Program-made: the position numbers and the translations under genes | Assembly (NCBI GenBank): GCA_945860375.1 | Contig: CAMAQR010000077.1 | Location: 1-15,191 of the forward strand | DNA from: Pseudorhodobacter antarcticus | Lineage (GTDB): Bacteria; Pseudomonadota; Alphaproteobacteria; Rhodobacterales; Rhodobacteraceae | Direction: 5' to 3' | DNA: 15,191 nt | Part shown: one piece after another, positions 1-6,422 of the stretch | Layout: every line of letters starts with the position of its first letter | How positions within the stretch are numbered: position 1 is the first letter of the stretch | Notes under the pieces: generated by a model | Seen by the model: the letters and a program-made list of their open reading frames with translations, nothing else | What the model was told of the DNA's origin: nothing | Database searches by the model: none

Positions 1-95
1 TACTCATCGCGGTGTTCCATAACCAGCCGCACCGCACGTTCGCGGAACTCGGGGGAATACGGCTTCGCGGTCTTCTTCTTTTGTGTCTGTTCCAT
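1..95 (-). CDS. IS3-family transposase OrfA, N-terminus (partial)
   Basis: This is the first 31 codons of an IS3-type OrfA. It starts with ATG at 95, and a GGAGAA ribosome-binding site lies about 9 bases upstream. The peptide has a basic lysine-rich lead (MEQTQKKKTAKPYSPEF) followed by FRERAVRLVMEHRDE. That matches the opening of the IS3/IS911 OrfA helix-turn-helix region, which binds the element's terminal repeats (PF01527 family). OrfA is normally joined to the OrfB catalytic integrase by programmed frameshifting; that part lies outside the window. Family assignment is firm; the subgroup is not determined. Confidence 0.85.
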   Translation of the reverse strand, partial: MEQTQKKKTAKPYSPEFRERAVRLVMEHRDE

Positions 96-146
96 AATGG
101 GCAATTCTCCGAGAGTTTTGCCCTCCGGTAAACCCGGGGCGGTTCA
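1..146 (-). mobile_element. IS3-family insertion sequence, one end only (partial at window edge)
   Basis: The minus strand from 146 begins TGAACCGCCCCGGGTTTACC, the GC-rich terminal inverted-repeat type of many IS3-family elements. A transposase OrfA start follows about 50 bases inside. The element runs off the left edge, so its other end and the target duplication cannot be seen. It interrupts the tyrosine-recombinase reading frame: recombinase-like codons continue up to about 147 and unrelated IS sequence starts at 146. The exact border is judged from the TGA-type terminus and the OrfA spacing, not from a second copy. Confidence 0.8.
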
Positions 147-865
147 AACAGTTCGTTGATCTCAGTGTCGGTGAGAACCTCCGGTAGCGATGCCAATCGC
201 CAGTGAGCTGCCCGCGGAATGCCGGTCACCAGTTCACTGACCCGGTCGCCGGACAGGGCACGGAACCGCAAATAGCAGCCGATGGTGCCGCCGATTACAC
301 CGATGGAGCCAGCGCTACGCCCATCCTGGCCGAGAACGAAACGCCGCACAGAGGCGGTGCTGATCTTCGACATCGTGATCGGTTGGCCGCCGAAATGGGC
401 AAGCAGAAACGCGCTGACGATCCGACTGCGTTGACGGCGGGTATTGTCCGCCAGGCCCCAGACATCACGCATGTGGGCGTCAAAGCGCGCCAACTCTTGC
501 GCAACGGCCGTTTCCGAAGCGGGATCCAGGGCTCCCACGCCATCGGCCCGTAACACTTCGAGCAACTGGGCGAGTGCCGCTCGCAGCTCGTGGCGCAAGC
601 GCCGGACCGGATCGGGACAACTGCAGGCTGGCATATGTTCTGCCAGGAATCGTGCCACCAAGGCCTCGCCGATCGCGCTCAGGCTGCATCGTTCCCCGGT
701 CACCCAATGGGCGAAGTGCGCAACGCAGCACAAATAGACACGCTGGGTGCTCGGGGCATACCGCCCACGGCGCAGATGAGCGCCAAATCGCGAAACGTAA
801 GGCTGAATAACGCTGCCCTCCAACCACGTGCGGGGCTGCGAATGGACGACGATCACTTGGGACAT
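143..865 (-). pseudogene. Tyrosine recombinase/integrase, N-terminal part, interrupted by IS3
   Basis: ATG at 865 with a strong AGGAGG five bases upstream opens a frame of about 239 native codons, which then crosses into the IS3 end at 146 and stays open to the window edge. The protein has two SAM-like, core-binding-type regions: residues about 20-60 (a YVSRFGAHL...YAPSTQRVYLCCVAHFAHW pattern) and about 120-210. It ends with AHWRLASLPEVLTDTEI, which in tyrosine recombinases directly precedes the catalytic domain. The R-H-R-Y catalytic residues would lie downstream, beyond the IS3, so this copy is probably inactive. The style resembles recombinases of multi-recombinase (recombinase-in-trio) elements; that subfamily call is tentative. 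A Cys-rich stretch (CSCPD, residues 81-85) and CC at 46-47 are visible. Confidence 0.75.
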
Positions 866-870
866 GTTGA

Positions 871-876
871 CCTCCT
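871..876 (-). promoter_or_regulatory. Strong ribosome-binding site of the tyrosine recombinase
   Basis: On the minus strand this reads AGGAGG, followed by TCAAC and then ATG at 865. It is a full Shine-Dalgarno match with 5-base spacing and fixes the start of the recombinase, for which no other start is equally good. Confidence 0.75.
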
Positions 877-888
877 GTCGGGCTGAAC

Positions 889-909
889 GAGACCAGGAGG
901 AGACCAGGA
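889..909. repeat. Short tandem direct repeat (2 x gagaccagga)
   Basis: GAGACCAGGA occurs at 889-898 and again at 900-909, a period of 11 bases, which is about one helical turn. It lies between the recombinase ribosome-binding site and the inverted-repeat cluster. A protein-binding role near the element end is possible, but two copies alone are weak evidence. Confidence 0.4.
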
Positions 910-1034
910 TTATGTGCAGTTCGTCGTGCCGAAAATCGCTGGCGCGTTAGCCTTGCAGGCACTTCACGCAGCGGGCTGCACATAATCACACTGTGCGCAT
1001 AATTGCGATTATGCAGAACTCAACATAATCGCAA
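908..1034. repeat. Cluster of five inverted/direct ATAAT-core repeats at the end of the recombinase element (putative recombination site)
   Basis: Five copies of a motif of about 12 bp related to TGCGCATAATCGC lie in 127 bp: GATTATGTGCAG at 908-919 (reverse), CTGCACATAATC at 976-987 (forward), TGCGCATAATTG at 994-1005 (forward), GATTATGCAGAA at 1007-1018 (reverse) and CAACATAATCGC at 1021-1032 (forward). The first two form a perfect 12-bp inverted repeat. TTGCGATTATG at 1003-1013 and CATAATCGCAA at 1024-1034 form a perfect 11-bp inverted repeat around a 10-base spacer. GCATAAT and ATTATGC (997-1003, 1008-1014) flank TGCG. Paired inverted arms around a short spacer are what tyrosine recombinases bind. 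The adjacent recombinase gene and the IS66 breakpoint at the cluster's edge support an end or attachment site. The repeats are seen directly; their function is inferred. Confidence 0.65.
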
Positions 1035-1227
1035 GAACGCCCTCTTCGCCGGTCACGATGCCGGGGCGCAGAACTGGGCCACCATCGCCTCACTGGTCGA
1101 GACCTGCAAACTCAATGCCATCGAGCCCCATGCCTATCTGACCACCACACTTCTGGCCATCGTCAACGGCCACAAGCAAAGCCAGATCGACGACCTGCTG
1201 CCATGGAATTACGACGCCAAGGTGTGA
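1030..1227 (+). pseudogene. IS66-family transposase (TnpC), C-terminal fragment
   Basis: From 1030 the plus strand encodes RKNALFAGHDAGAQNWATIA, then SLVETCKLNAIEPHAYLT and ends IVNGHKQSQIDDLLPWNYDAKV. These are the conserved C-terminal segments of the IS66 DDE transposase (SLIETCKLN, PHAYL and LLPW signatures). An intact TnpC is about 500 residues; only the last 65 or so remain. The frame can be opened by a TTG at 1003, but codons 1003-1029 belong to the repeat cluster, not to IS66, so the fragment has no proper start. The missing 5' part was probably displaced by insertion of the recombinase element. Confidence 0.85.
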
Positions 1228-1232
1228 TCGGG

Positions 1233-1287
1233 GCACCGCTTACAGTTTTTTGCGCTGCTCGGAAGGTGGGGTTGGTGCACCGCTTAC
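1233..1287. repeat. Direct repeat of the IS66 terminal 11-mer (subterminal and terminal copies)
   Basis: GCACCGCTTAC appears at 1233-1243 and again at 1277-1287, 44 bp apart and in the same orientation. The outer copy fits the IS terminus. The inner one is a subterminal copy just after the transposase stop codon and is followed by a T6 run at 1246-1251. Such paired sites may be transposase contacts. Confidence 0.65.
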
Positions 1288-1293
1288 CCTTCG

Positions 1294-3153
1294 TCAGACC
1301 TGCCCATCATCAAACGAAGCGTGATTTGCCTTGTAAAGCCTTGCATATGTGCCACCCAAGGCGATCAGTTCCGCATGGCTGCCTTGTTCAACGATCTGCC
1401 CCGCACTGAGGATCAGAATCCTGTCCGCATTGCGAACCGTCGCCAGCCGATGCGCAATGATCAAGCCGCTCCTGCCACGCAGTAGAACGGCGAGCGCCTT
1501 CTGTATCTGCCTTTCCGTCTGGCTGTCGATGCTGGAGGTCGCCTCATCAAGCACAAGGATGGGCGCATCGGCCACCAGCGCGCGCGCAAAGCTGATGAGT
1601 TGGCGCTGGCCCATCGACAGATTCGCGCCGCGTTCGTTCAGTTCGGTCATGTAGCCGTTCGGCAGTCGCTGGATCAGGTCATGCGCACCCACGGTGCGCG
1701 CGGCCTCCATCACGTCGGAGTCGGTGGCGGTGGTCTTGTTGTACCGGATGTTGTCCATCACGGTGCCAGTAAACAGGAACGGCTCTTGCAGCACCATCGC
1801 GATCTGCGCGCCAAGCGAGCGTTGCGTGACGCGGCGCACGTCATGTCCACCAACCAGCACCACCCCGTCGGAGACCTCGTAGAACCGATGGATCAGCGAC
1901 ATGACGCTGGACTTCCCCGACCCGGTCGGGCCGACCAGTGCGACCGTCTCGCCGGGGGCCACGGTGAAGCTGACGCCCTGCAGCACCGGCTGGTCGGGCA
2001 GGTATGAGAACCGCACGTCGCGAAACTCCACAGCGCCGGGGGTGCCGGGGGGCAGGTCGATTGCGTCTGGGGCATCCTCGATCCCGATGGGCACGTCCAG
2101 AACCTCGGTCAGACGCTGGCCCGAGGCCATGGCGCGCTGCATCACCGAATACTGCATGGTCAGCGACCGCACCGGATCAAAGAACCTTTGGATGAAGAAC
2201 AGGAACGCGACCATCACGCCCACTTCCATCTCGCGGTTCAGCACCATCCCTCCACCGACCACCACGACCGCCGCCATCGCCAGCCCGGTCAGCGCATCGA
2301 CGATCGGCACCAGCACCTGCGCATAGCGCGCCGCCACCAAATGGGTGCGCAGGTTGGCCTGCGCTTTGTCCTCGAAAAGCTGCATGTTGACGGTCTGGCG
2401 GGTCATGCCCTGCACCGTGCGCACTCCGTGGATCCCCTCGGCCAGCGCACCCGCCGTGACCGAGTTCGTGTCATGCGCCGCGATGAAGGCGGCACGCGCG
2501 CGCGGGAGCCAAACGATGCGGACCAGAAACAGGATCGGCAGGATTGACAGCGTCAGAAGACCCAGTGGCCAGTCCAGCCACAGCATGCAGCCGACGATGC
2601 CGAACAGCAGCACCAGATCGCCCACCGAAATGACCGAGGTTTCTAAGAACTCCTGCATCGCGTTCACGTCGCCCTGCAGCCGCGACATCAGGCGGCCCAC
2701 CTCGGTCTGGTCCATGAAGCTTTGCGACACGCGTTGAAGATGGGCGAACATCGCCTCACGGATGTCGAACAGAACGTTTTCGGCCACGCGCCCGACCAGC
2801 TTTTCCTGAGTGAAGCTGGACAGGAAATTGACGACGATGGCAACCGCAAAGGCCAGCACCGACCAAAGCAGCGCGCTGCGCCCGTCGGGGGCCAAAAGGC
2901 CGTCGTCGATGGCGGTGCGGATGATGATCGGGATAGAGAGTTGCGACAGGGTGAAGACCAACACCGCGACGACCGAGATCATCAACTGCCGCCGGTAGGG
3001 GCGCACAAAGACCCAGATCCGGCGCATCACATTGGTATCGAAGACGCGGCCGAACATCTCTTCGCGGATGCGGTGAGAGCCGACAACGGCACGCGGCGGG
3101 CGGCGACCGTCCTCGCGCACCTCGTTGCGCTCCATTTCGGTTTCGCCGCTCAC
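1294..3153 (-). CDS. Heterodimeric ABC exporter, canonical half (permease-ATPase fusion)
   Basis: This is a 619-residue half-transporter: a six-helix type IV/ABC-exporter membrane domain (about 45-340) fused to an ATPase domain (about 370-619). Walker A is GPTGSGKSS (408-416), the Q-loop Q456, the signature LSMGQ (512-516, with Met for Gly), Walker B ILVLDE (532-537) with the catalytic Glu537, and the switch His568. It pairs with the gene just upstream; the complex should sit in the inner membrane and expel a hydrophobic or amphipathic compound. I chose GTG at 3153: GGAG lies 7 bases upstream and GTGA overlaps the upstream stop by 4 bases. ATG at 3135 is an alternative. The operon appears to end here; six bases after the stop an IS66 end begins, so the native terminator seems lost. 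Substrate unknown. Confidence 0.9.
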   Translation of the reverse strand: MSGETEMERNEVREDGRRPPRAVVGSHRIREEMFGRVFDTNVMRRIWVFVRPYRRQLMISVVAVLVFTLSQLSIPIIIRTAIDDGLLAPDGRSALLWSVLAFAVAIVVNFLSSFTQEKLVGRVAENVLFDIREAMFAHLQRVSQSFMDQTEVGRLMSRLQGDVNAMQEFLETSVISVGDLVLLFGIVGCMLWLDWPLGLLTLSILPILFLVRIVWLPRARAAFIAAHDTNSVTAGALAEGIHGVRTVQGMTRQTVNMQLFEDKAQANLRTHLVAARYAQVLVPIVDALTGLAMAAVVVVGGGMVLNREMEVGVMVAFLFFIQRFFDPVRSLTMQYSVMQRAMASGQRLTEVLDVPIGIEDAPDAIDLPPGTPGAVEFRDVRFSYLPDQPVLQGVSFTVAPGETVALVGPTGSGKSSVMSLIHRFYEVSDGVVLVGGHDVRRVTQRSLGAQIAMVLQEPFLFTGTVMDNIRYNKTTATDSDVMEAARTVGAHDLIQRLPNGYMTELNERGANLSMGQRQLISFARALVADAPILVLDEATSSIDSQTERQIQKALAVLLRGRSGLIIAHRLATVRNADRILILSAGQIVEQGSHAELIALGGTYARLYKANHASFDDGQV

Positions 3154-4991
3154 GACCGGTCTCCAAAAGATTCGTGCTGAAGGTCGTAGAGCGCGCGGTA
3201 GCGGCCGTTCAGAGCCAGCAGGTCGTCATGCGTCCCCTCTTCGGCGACGCGGCCCCCGTCCAGCACCAGAATGCGGTCGGCATGCATCAGAGTGTTCAGC
3301 CGGTGCGCGATCAGGATGGTGACGCGGTTCGCAGCCTTGGCGCGGATGGCGGCAAAGATCCGCTCTTCGGTGCGGGCGTCGATGGCGGCGGTGCTGTCGT
3401 CGAAGATCAGCACCGCAGGCTCCAAGATCAGGCTGCGCGCGATCGACATGCGCTGGCGTTGCCCGCCCGACAGCGAGGCGCCACGTTCGCCCACCACCGT
3501 GCGATAGCGTTCGGGCAGCCCGTCGATATAGTCGTGCAACTGCGCGTCGCTGCTGGAGGTCTCGATTCCTGCCTCGGGCACCCAGGGGTCGCCATAAGCG
3601 ATGTTGTTTTCCATCGTTGTGGTAAACATGAACACGTCCTGTGTGACCACCGCGACGGCCTTGCGCACCGACGGCAGCGTGACGCTGCGGATATCCTGGC
3701 CGTCCAGCGTGATCGCACCGCCGGTGACGTCGTAAAAACGTGGGATCAGTTGCGCCACCGTGGTCTTGCCGCTGCCCTGTTCGCCGACGATGCCTCTGGT
3801 CTCGCCCCGGCGCGCGGTGAAGGAGATGTCGCGCAGCACCAGATGGTTGGGCGCCGAGGGATAGGCAAAGCTGACATGGTCCAGCTGCAGCGTGCCTTCA
3901 GTCAGGGTTAGGGCGGGCGCGTCGGGGGCGGTCGACACCGCAGGCTCCAGATCCAGAAGCGCAAAGATCCTCGCGCCGCAGGTCGAGGTGCGAGCGACCG
4001 AATTGACCAGCATCCCCAGTTGACGGACCGGCATCTGCAGAATCATCATGAAGGTCAGGAACGCGGTCAGCGTGCCCACCGTCATCTCACCGGCTTGGAC
4101 CTTTAAGCCGCCGACTAGCAGGACCAGCCCCATCGCCGCAAAAAACGACAGTGTCATCGCCGACGTGCTGCGCACCCTCAGGTCCACCCGTTCATGCGCA
4201 AGGTCTAAGGCCCGCAAGGACGCAGCACGGAACTTGGCCAGTTCATGCTCCTGCGCGGCAAAGGCCCGCACGACGCGGATGCCGGCCAGGTTTTCCTCCA
4301 TCACACGGGTCAGGACGGACAGGCGCTCCTGCAGGTCAAGCCAGGTTTGCCGTAGTTCCAGCTGCGAGGTCGACGAACGCCACCCGACATATGGCACGAA
4401 GCTGAGCGCCAGCAGCCCAAGCACGGGGTCTATGGCGATCAGTCCCCATCCGCCAAAGCCGATCAGTACCACCAAGAGCAGAAGTCGCACCACACCTGTG
4501 GCAAAGAACATCCGCGCGCCTTCAAGGTCCAGCAGCCCCAGCGTGATCAGATCGCCCGAATGCATCCGGTCATGGAAACTGAAACTCAGATGCTGGATCT
4601 TGTCGTAATAGGCCAGCCTCAGACGCAGGCCGGTGTGATGGCCCACCGCCTCACTGAAGTAGTTCTGAAAGGTCGCGAACAGGCCGCGCAAGGTCGACAC
4701 TGCCAAAACCAGCAGCGCGGTGATGAGCAACGCCCTCGTCGCGGCGTCGTCACCGCCGGTCGCCACCACTTGCGTCTGGTCCACCGCACGGCCCAGAAGC
4801 TGCGGGATGATCAGTTGCAGCACGGCGGCGAACAGGGTGGAGACCAGAGCGAAGGCCACCTGCCAAGGCGTTTCCATCCCGATGCGCAGCACGCGCCACA
4901 TCGTACGCAACCCCTTGGATGGGCTGACGGTGTCGGTCAGGCCAAGCACCTCAACCGGGCGCGAGCCGGGGTGCGCCTGCGCCTCAGGCAT
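3150..4991 (-). CDS. Heterodimeric ABC exporter, degenerate-site half (permease-ATPase fusion)
   Basis: This is a 613-residue half-transporter. It has a hydrophilic leader of about 35 residues, membrane helices between about 42 and 330, and a C-terminal ATPase domain: Walker A GEQGSGKTT (403-411), Q451, perfect signature LSGGQ (507-511), Walker B VLIFDD (527-532) and switch His563. Asp532 stands where the catalytic Glu is expected. The partner has Glu but an altered signature (LSMGQ), so the pair has one active and one degenerate ATP site, as in TM287/288, BmrCD and MdlA/MdlB-type exporters. Start at ATG 4991 (MPEAQAHPG); it overlaps the upstream SDR stop by 8 bases (ATGCCTGA). A longer frame upstream only reads through the SDR gene. 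The ribosome-binding site is weak (GGTGG), which fits translational coupling. Substrate unknown. Confidence 0.88.
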   Translation of the reverse strand: MPEAQAHPGSRPVEVLGLTDTVSPSKGLRTMWRVLRIGMETPWQVAFALVSTLFAAVLQLIIPQLLGRAVDQTQVVATGGDDAATRALLITALLVLAVSTLRGLFATFQNYFSEAVGHHTGLRLRLAYYDKIQHLSFSFHDRMHSGDLITLGLLDLEGARMFFATGVVRLLLLVVLIGFGGWGLIAIDPVLGLLALSFVPYVGWRSSTSQLELRQTWLDLQERLSVLTRVMEENLAGIRVVRAFAAQEHELAKFRAASLRALDLAHERVDLRVRSTSAMTLSFFAAMGLVLLVGGLKVQAGEMTVGTLTAFLTFMMILQMPVRQLGMLVNSVARTSTCGARIFALLDLEPAVSTAPDAPALTLTEGTLQLDHVSFAYPSAPNHLVLRDISFTARRGETRGIVGEQGSGKTTVAQLIPRFYDVTGGAITLDGQDIRSVTLPSVRKAVAVVTQDVFMFTTTMENNIAYGDPWVPEAGIETSSSDAQLHDYIDGLPERYRTVVGERGASLSGGQRQRMSIARSLILEPAVLIFDDSTAAIDARTEERIFAAIRAKAANRVTILIAHRLNTLMHADRILVLDGGRVAEEGTHDDLLALNGRYRALYDLQHESFGDRS

Positions 4992-5733
4992 GACCACCGT
5001 CCACCGACAGAACCTGACCCGTGATCCAGCTTGCGTCCGGTCCCACCAGAAAGGCCACGGCCCCGGCGATGTCTTCGGGCTGGCCCAGCCTACGGGTGTA
5101 AGTGGAAGCCAGAATGCCTGCCTGCCCTTCTGGCCCATAGCTGTCCCATTGCGCGCGGCTTGCCGGGTTCGACAACACAAAGCCGGGGGCGACGGAATTC
5201 ACAGTGAGGCCGAAGGGTCCCAGTTCCAGCGCCAACTGGCGGGTCAGGCCGACCAGTGCGTGCTTGGCGGCGGCATAGGCTTGGATACCGGTCAGGCTGG
5301 CGCGTAGGCCCGCGCCCGAGCTGATGGTGACCAAACGTCCCTGCCGCGCCGCTTTCATCGCAGGTGCAAAGGCCTGGGCGAGGTGAAAGGCGCTGTCGAC
5401 GTTGGCGGCAAAGATCGCCCGCCAGTCGTCTTCTGACACCTCTTCTACTGGACGGCTGACTTGGCCGCGCACGCCGCCCGCCGCGCTGACCACGATCAGG
5501 GGAGGGGTATCGGCCAACCGGTCAGCCAGCCCGCGGGCATCGGCGATCTGGCCAAGGTCGGCTGCAACGCCCGGTAGGCCTAGAGCTGCGCAGGCGGCGT
5601 CGAAGGCGGGTCCGGGAAGGTCGGTCACGGTGACGCGCGCGCCGTCGGCGGCCAGGCGGCGGGCGATGGCCGCGCCGATGCCGCCAACCACACCCGTGAC
5701 AAGCGCGGGCGTCCCATCCAGGATCAGGCCCAT
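4984..5733 (-). CDS. Short-chain dehydrogenase/reductase (SDR), first from operon end
   Basis: This is a classical SDR of 249 residues that would oxidise an alcohol or reduce a ketone in the cytoplasm. The nucleotide-binding motif is TGVVGGIG (13-20). Asp38 after the second strand suggests NAD(H) preference. The catalytic residues are Asn111, Ser139, Tyr153 and Lys157 (YAAAK), and the C-terminus WITGQVLSVDGGHA is typical. The structural NNAG motif is replaced by SAAG (83-86). Start is ATG at 5733: GGAGG lies just upstream, and the longer in-frame extension to 5811 reads through the creatininase gene. It overlaps that gene by 10 bases and the exporter by 8. Substrate not predictable; the neighbours suggest an amide-derived or modified amino-acid intermediate. 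Confidence 0.88.
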   Translation of the reverse strand: MGLILDGTPALVTGVVGGIGAAIARRLAADGARVTVTDLPGPAFDAACAALGLPGVAADLGQIADARGLADRLADTPPLIVVSAAGGVRGQVSRPVEEVSEDDWRAIFAANVDSAFHLAQAFAPAMKAARQGRLVTISSGAGLRASLTGIQAYAAAKHALVGLTRQLALELGPFGLTVNSVAPGFVLSNPASRAQWDSYGPEGQAGILASTYTRRLGQPEDIAGAVAFLVGPDASWITGQVLSVDGGHA

Positions 5734-6422
5734 GGCCCCTCCAGCGCGGCGCGGGTTTCTTCGACGCCGATCTGCCACAGGGCTCGGGTCACGGCGTCGG
5801 GCTTTTGCCATGCACCGCCAAAGTTGCCGTCCCCCAATATTGCGCGTGCAGCGGCGGGAGGGCTGGCGCGCAACAGGTCGAAATCGGTCAACGGCTTGTC
5901 ACCCGCCGGGGCCGGGGCATGGTGCAGCCGGGTCCAAGGGAAGTTTTCCATCCAGCTGGCATGACTGCCGCCGCCGTTGTCTTGAACGAAGGCCCAGGTC
6001 CTCGGCGCGCGCCACCAGTTGTGGAATTTGATCGACGTATCGCCCCAGTCGGCCATCAGTTCCTGCGCCAGCGCATCGACGGGCGCGTTGCCGCCATGAC
6101 CGTTCACGATCAAGATCTGCCGGAACCCTGCCCGGCGGATCGATGCGAGGGTGTCGCGCATCACCGCCAGCAGCGTTTCCACTCGCAGCGTCACCGTGCC
6201 GGGATATTCGACGAAATAGGGCGCAAGGCCGAAGGGCATCACCGGCCAAACCGGAACGCCCAAGGGTTCAGCCGCATCCAGCGCCACCTTTTCAGCCAAG
6301 ATCATATCGACGCAGAGCGACAGTTGCGCATGCTGTTCGACTGACCCGATGGGCAAAACAGCCCGCGGCCCGCGCAGGGCTGCGGCCGCCACATCGGCCC
6401 AGTTCATATCAGCAAGTTTCAT
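5724..6422 (-). CDS. Creatininase-family metal-dependent amidohydrolase
   Basis: The 232-residue protein is close to, but a little shorter than, usual creatininase-fold enzymes (about 240-260). The metal-site motifs are present: IGSVEQH (Glu29, His31), Asp39, the glycine-rich NGHGGN (107-112, His109), and SHASWMEN (His154, Glu159) in the place of the usual HAGExETS. YPGTVTL (73-79) matches the family's FPGTxSL. The stretch after EQH is AQLSLCVD rather than GPHLPLxTD, so the substrate pocket probably differs from true creatininase. Family members open lactams and hydrolyse amides, formamides or cyclic diketones. ATG at 6422 overlaps the M14 stop by 4 bases (ATGA). It is cytoplasmic, with no signal peptide. 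The reaction is unknown; an amide or lactam bond is the best guess. Confidence 0.85.
   Translation of the reverse strand: MKLADMNWADVAAAALRGPRAVLPIGSVEQHAQLSLCVDMILAEKVALDAAEPLGVPVWPVMPFGLAPYFVEYPGTVTLRVETLLAVMRDTLASIRRAGFRQILIVNGHGGNAPVDALAQELMADWGDTSIKFHNWWRAPRTWAFVQDNGGGSHASWMENFPWTRLHHAPAPAGDKPLTDFDLLRASPPAAARAILGDGNFGGAWQKPDAVTRALWQIGVEETRAALEGPWA

Larger units (their letters stand above)
147..1029 (-). mobile_element. Remnant of a tyrosine-recombinase element inserted in IS66
   Basis: This is the stretch between the IS3 border and the IS66 homology breakpoint. It holds only the recombinase 5' half and the repeat cluster at its outer end. IS66 transposase homology resumes abruptly at 1030, directly against the last repeat, so I infer that the element's right boundary is about 1029-1034 and that it inserted inside the IS66 transposase gene. 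The left boundary is outside the window. Confidence 0.5.
1030..1287 (+). mobile_element. IS66-family element, right-end fragment
   Basis: The fragment comprises the transposase C-terminus plus 60 bp of non-coding end. The sequence GCACCGCTTAC at 1277-1287 is, on the other strand, GTAAGCGGTGC, the typical IS66-family terminus. It is 6 bp beyond the stop codon of the exporter gene. The left IS66 end is not in the window, so the target duplication cannot be tested. Confidence 0.75.

Noticed and set aside
480..989. 169-codon minus-strand frame overlapping the recombinase
   Set aside because: It is in another frame of the true recombinase, starts within the repeat cluster and has no integrase-like sequence.
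1003..1029. TTG-initiated N-terminus of the IS66 fragment as a genuine short gene
   Set aside because: These codons are the inverted-repeat cluster, with no good ribosome-binding site. The coding signal starts only at the IS66 homology at 1030.
908..1034. CRISPR array or integron attC site
   Set aside because: The repeats are short, in mixed orientation and unevenly spaced. There are no regular spacers and no attC-type RYYYAAC/GTTRRRY pairs.
1228..1251. T6 run after the IS66 stop codon as an intrinsic terminator
   Set aside because: No stable stem precedes the T-run on the plus strand; the sequence is better explained as IS66 end sequence.
4992..5180. 63-residue N-terminal extension of the upstream exporter half
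   Set aside because: The extension reads through the SDR gene in another frame, and its residues have no transporter character. The ATG at 4991 gives an overlap typical of this operon.
5734..5811. 26-residue N-terminal extension of the SDR gene
   Set aside because: Arg-rich sequence from the out-of-frame creatininase gene. ATG at 5733 has a good ribosome-binding site and starts just before the Rossmann motif.
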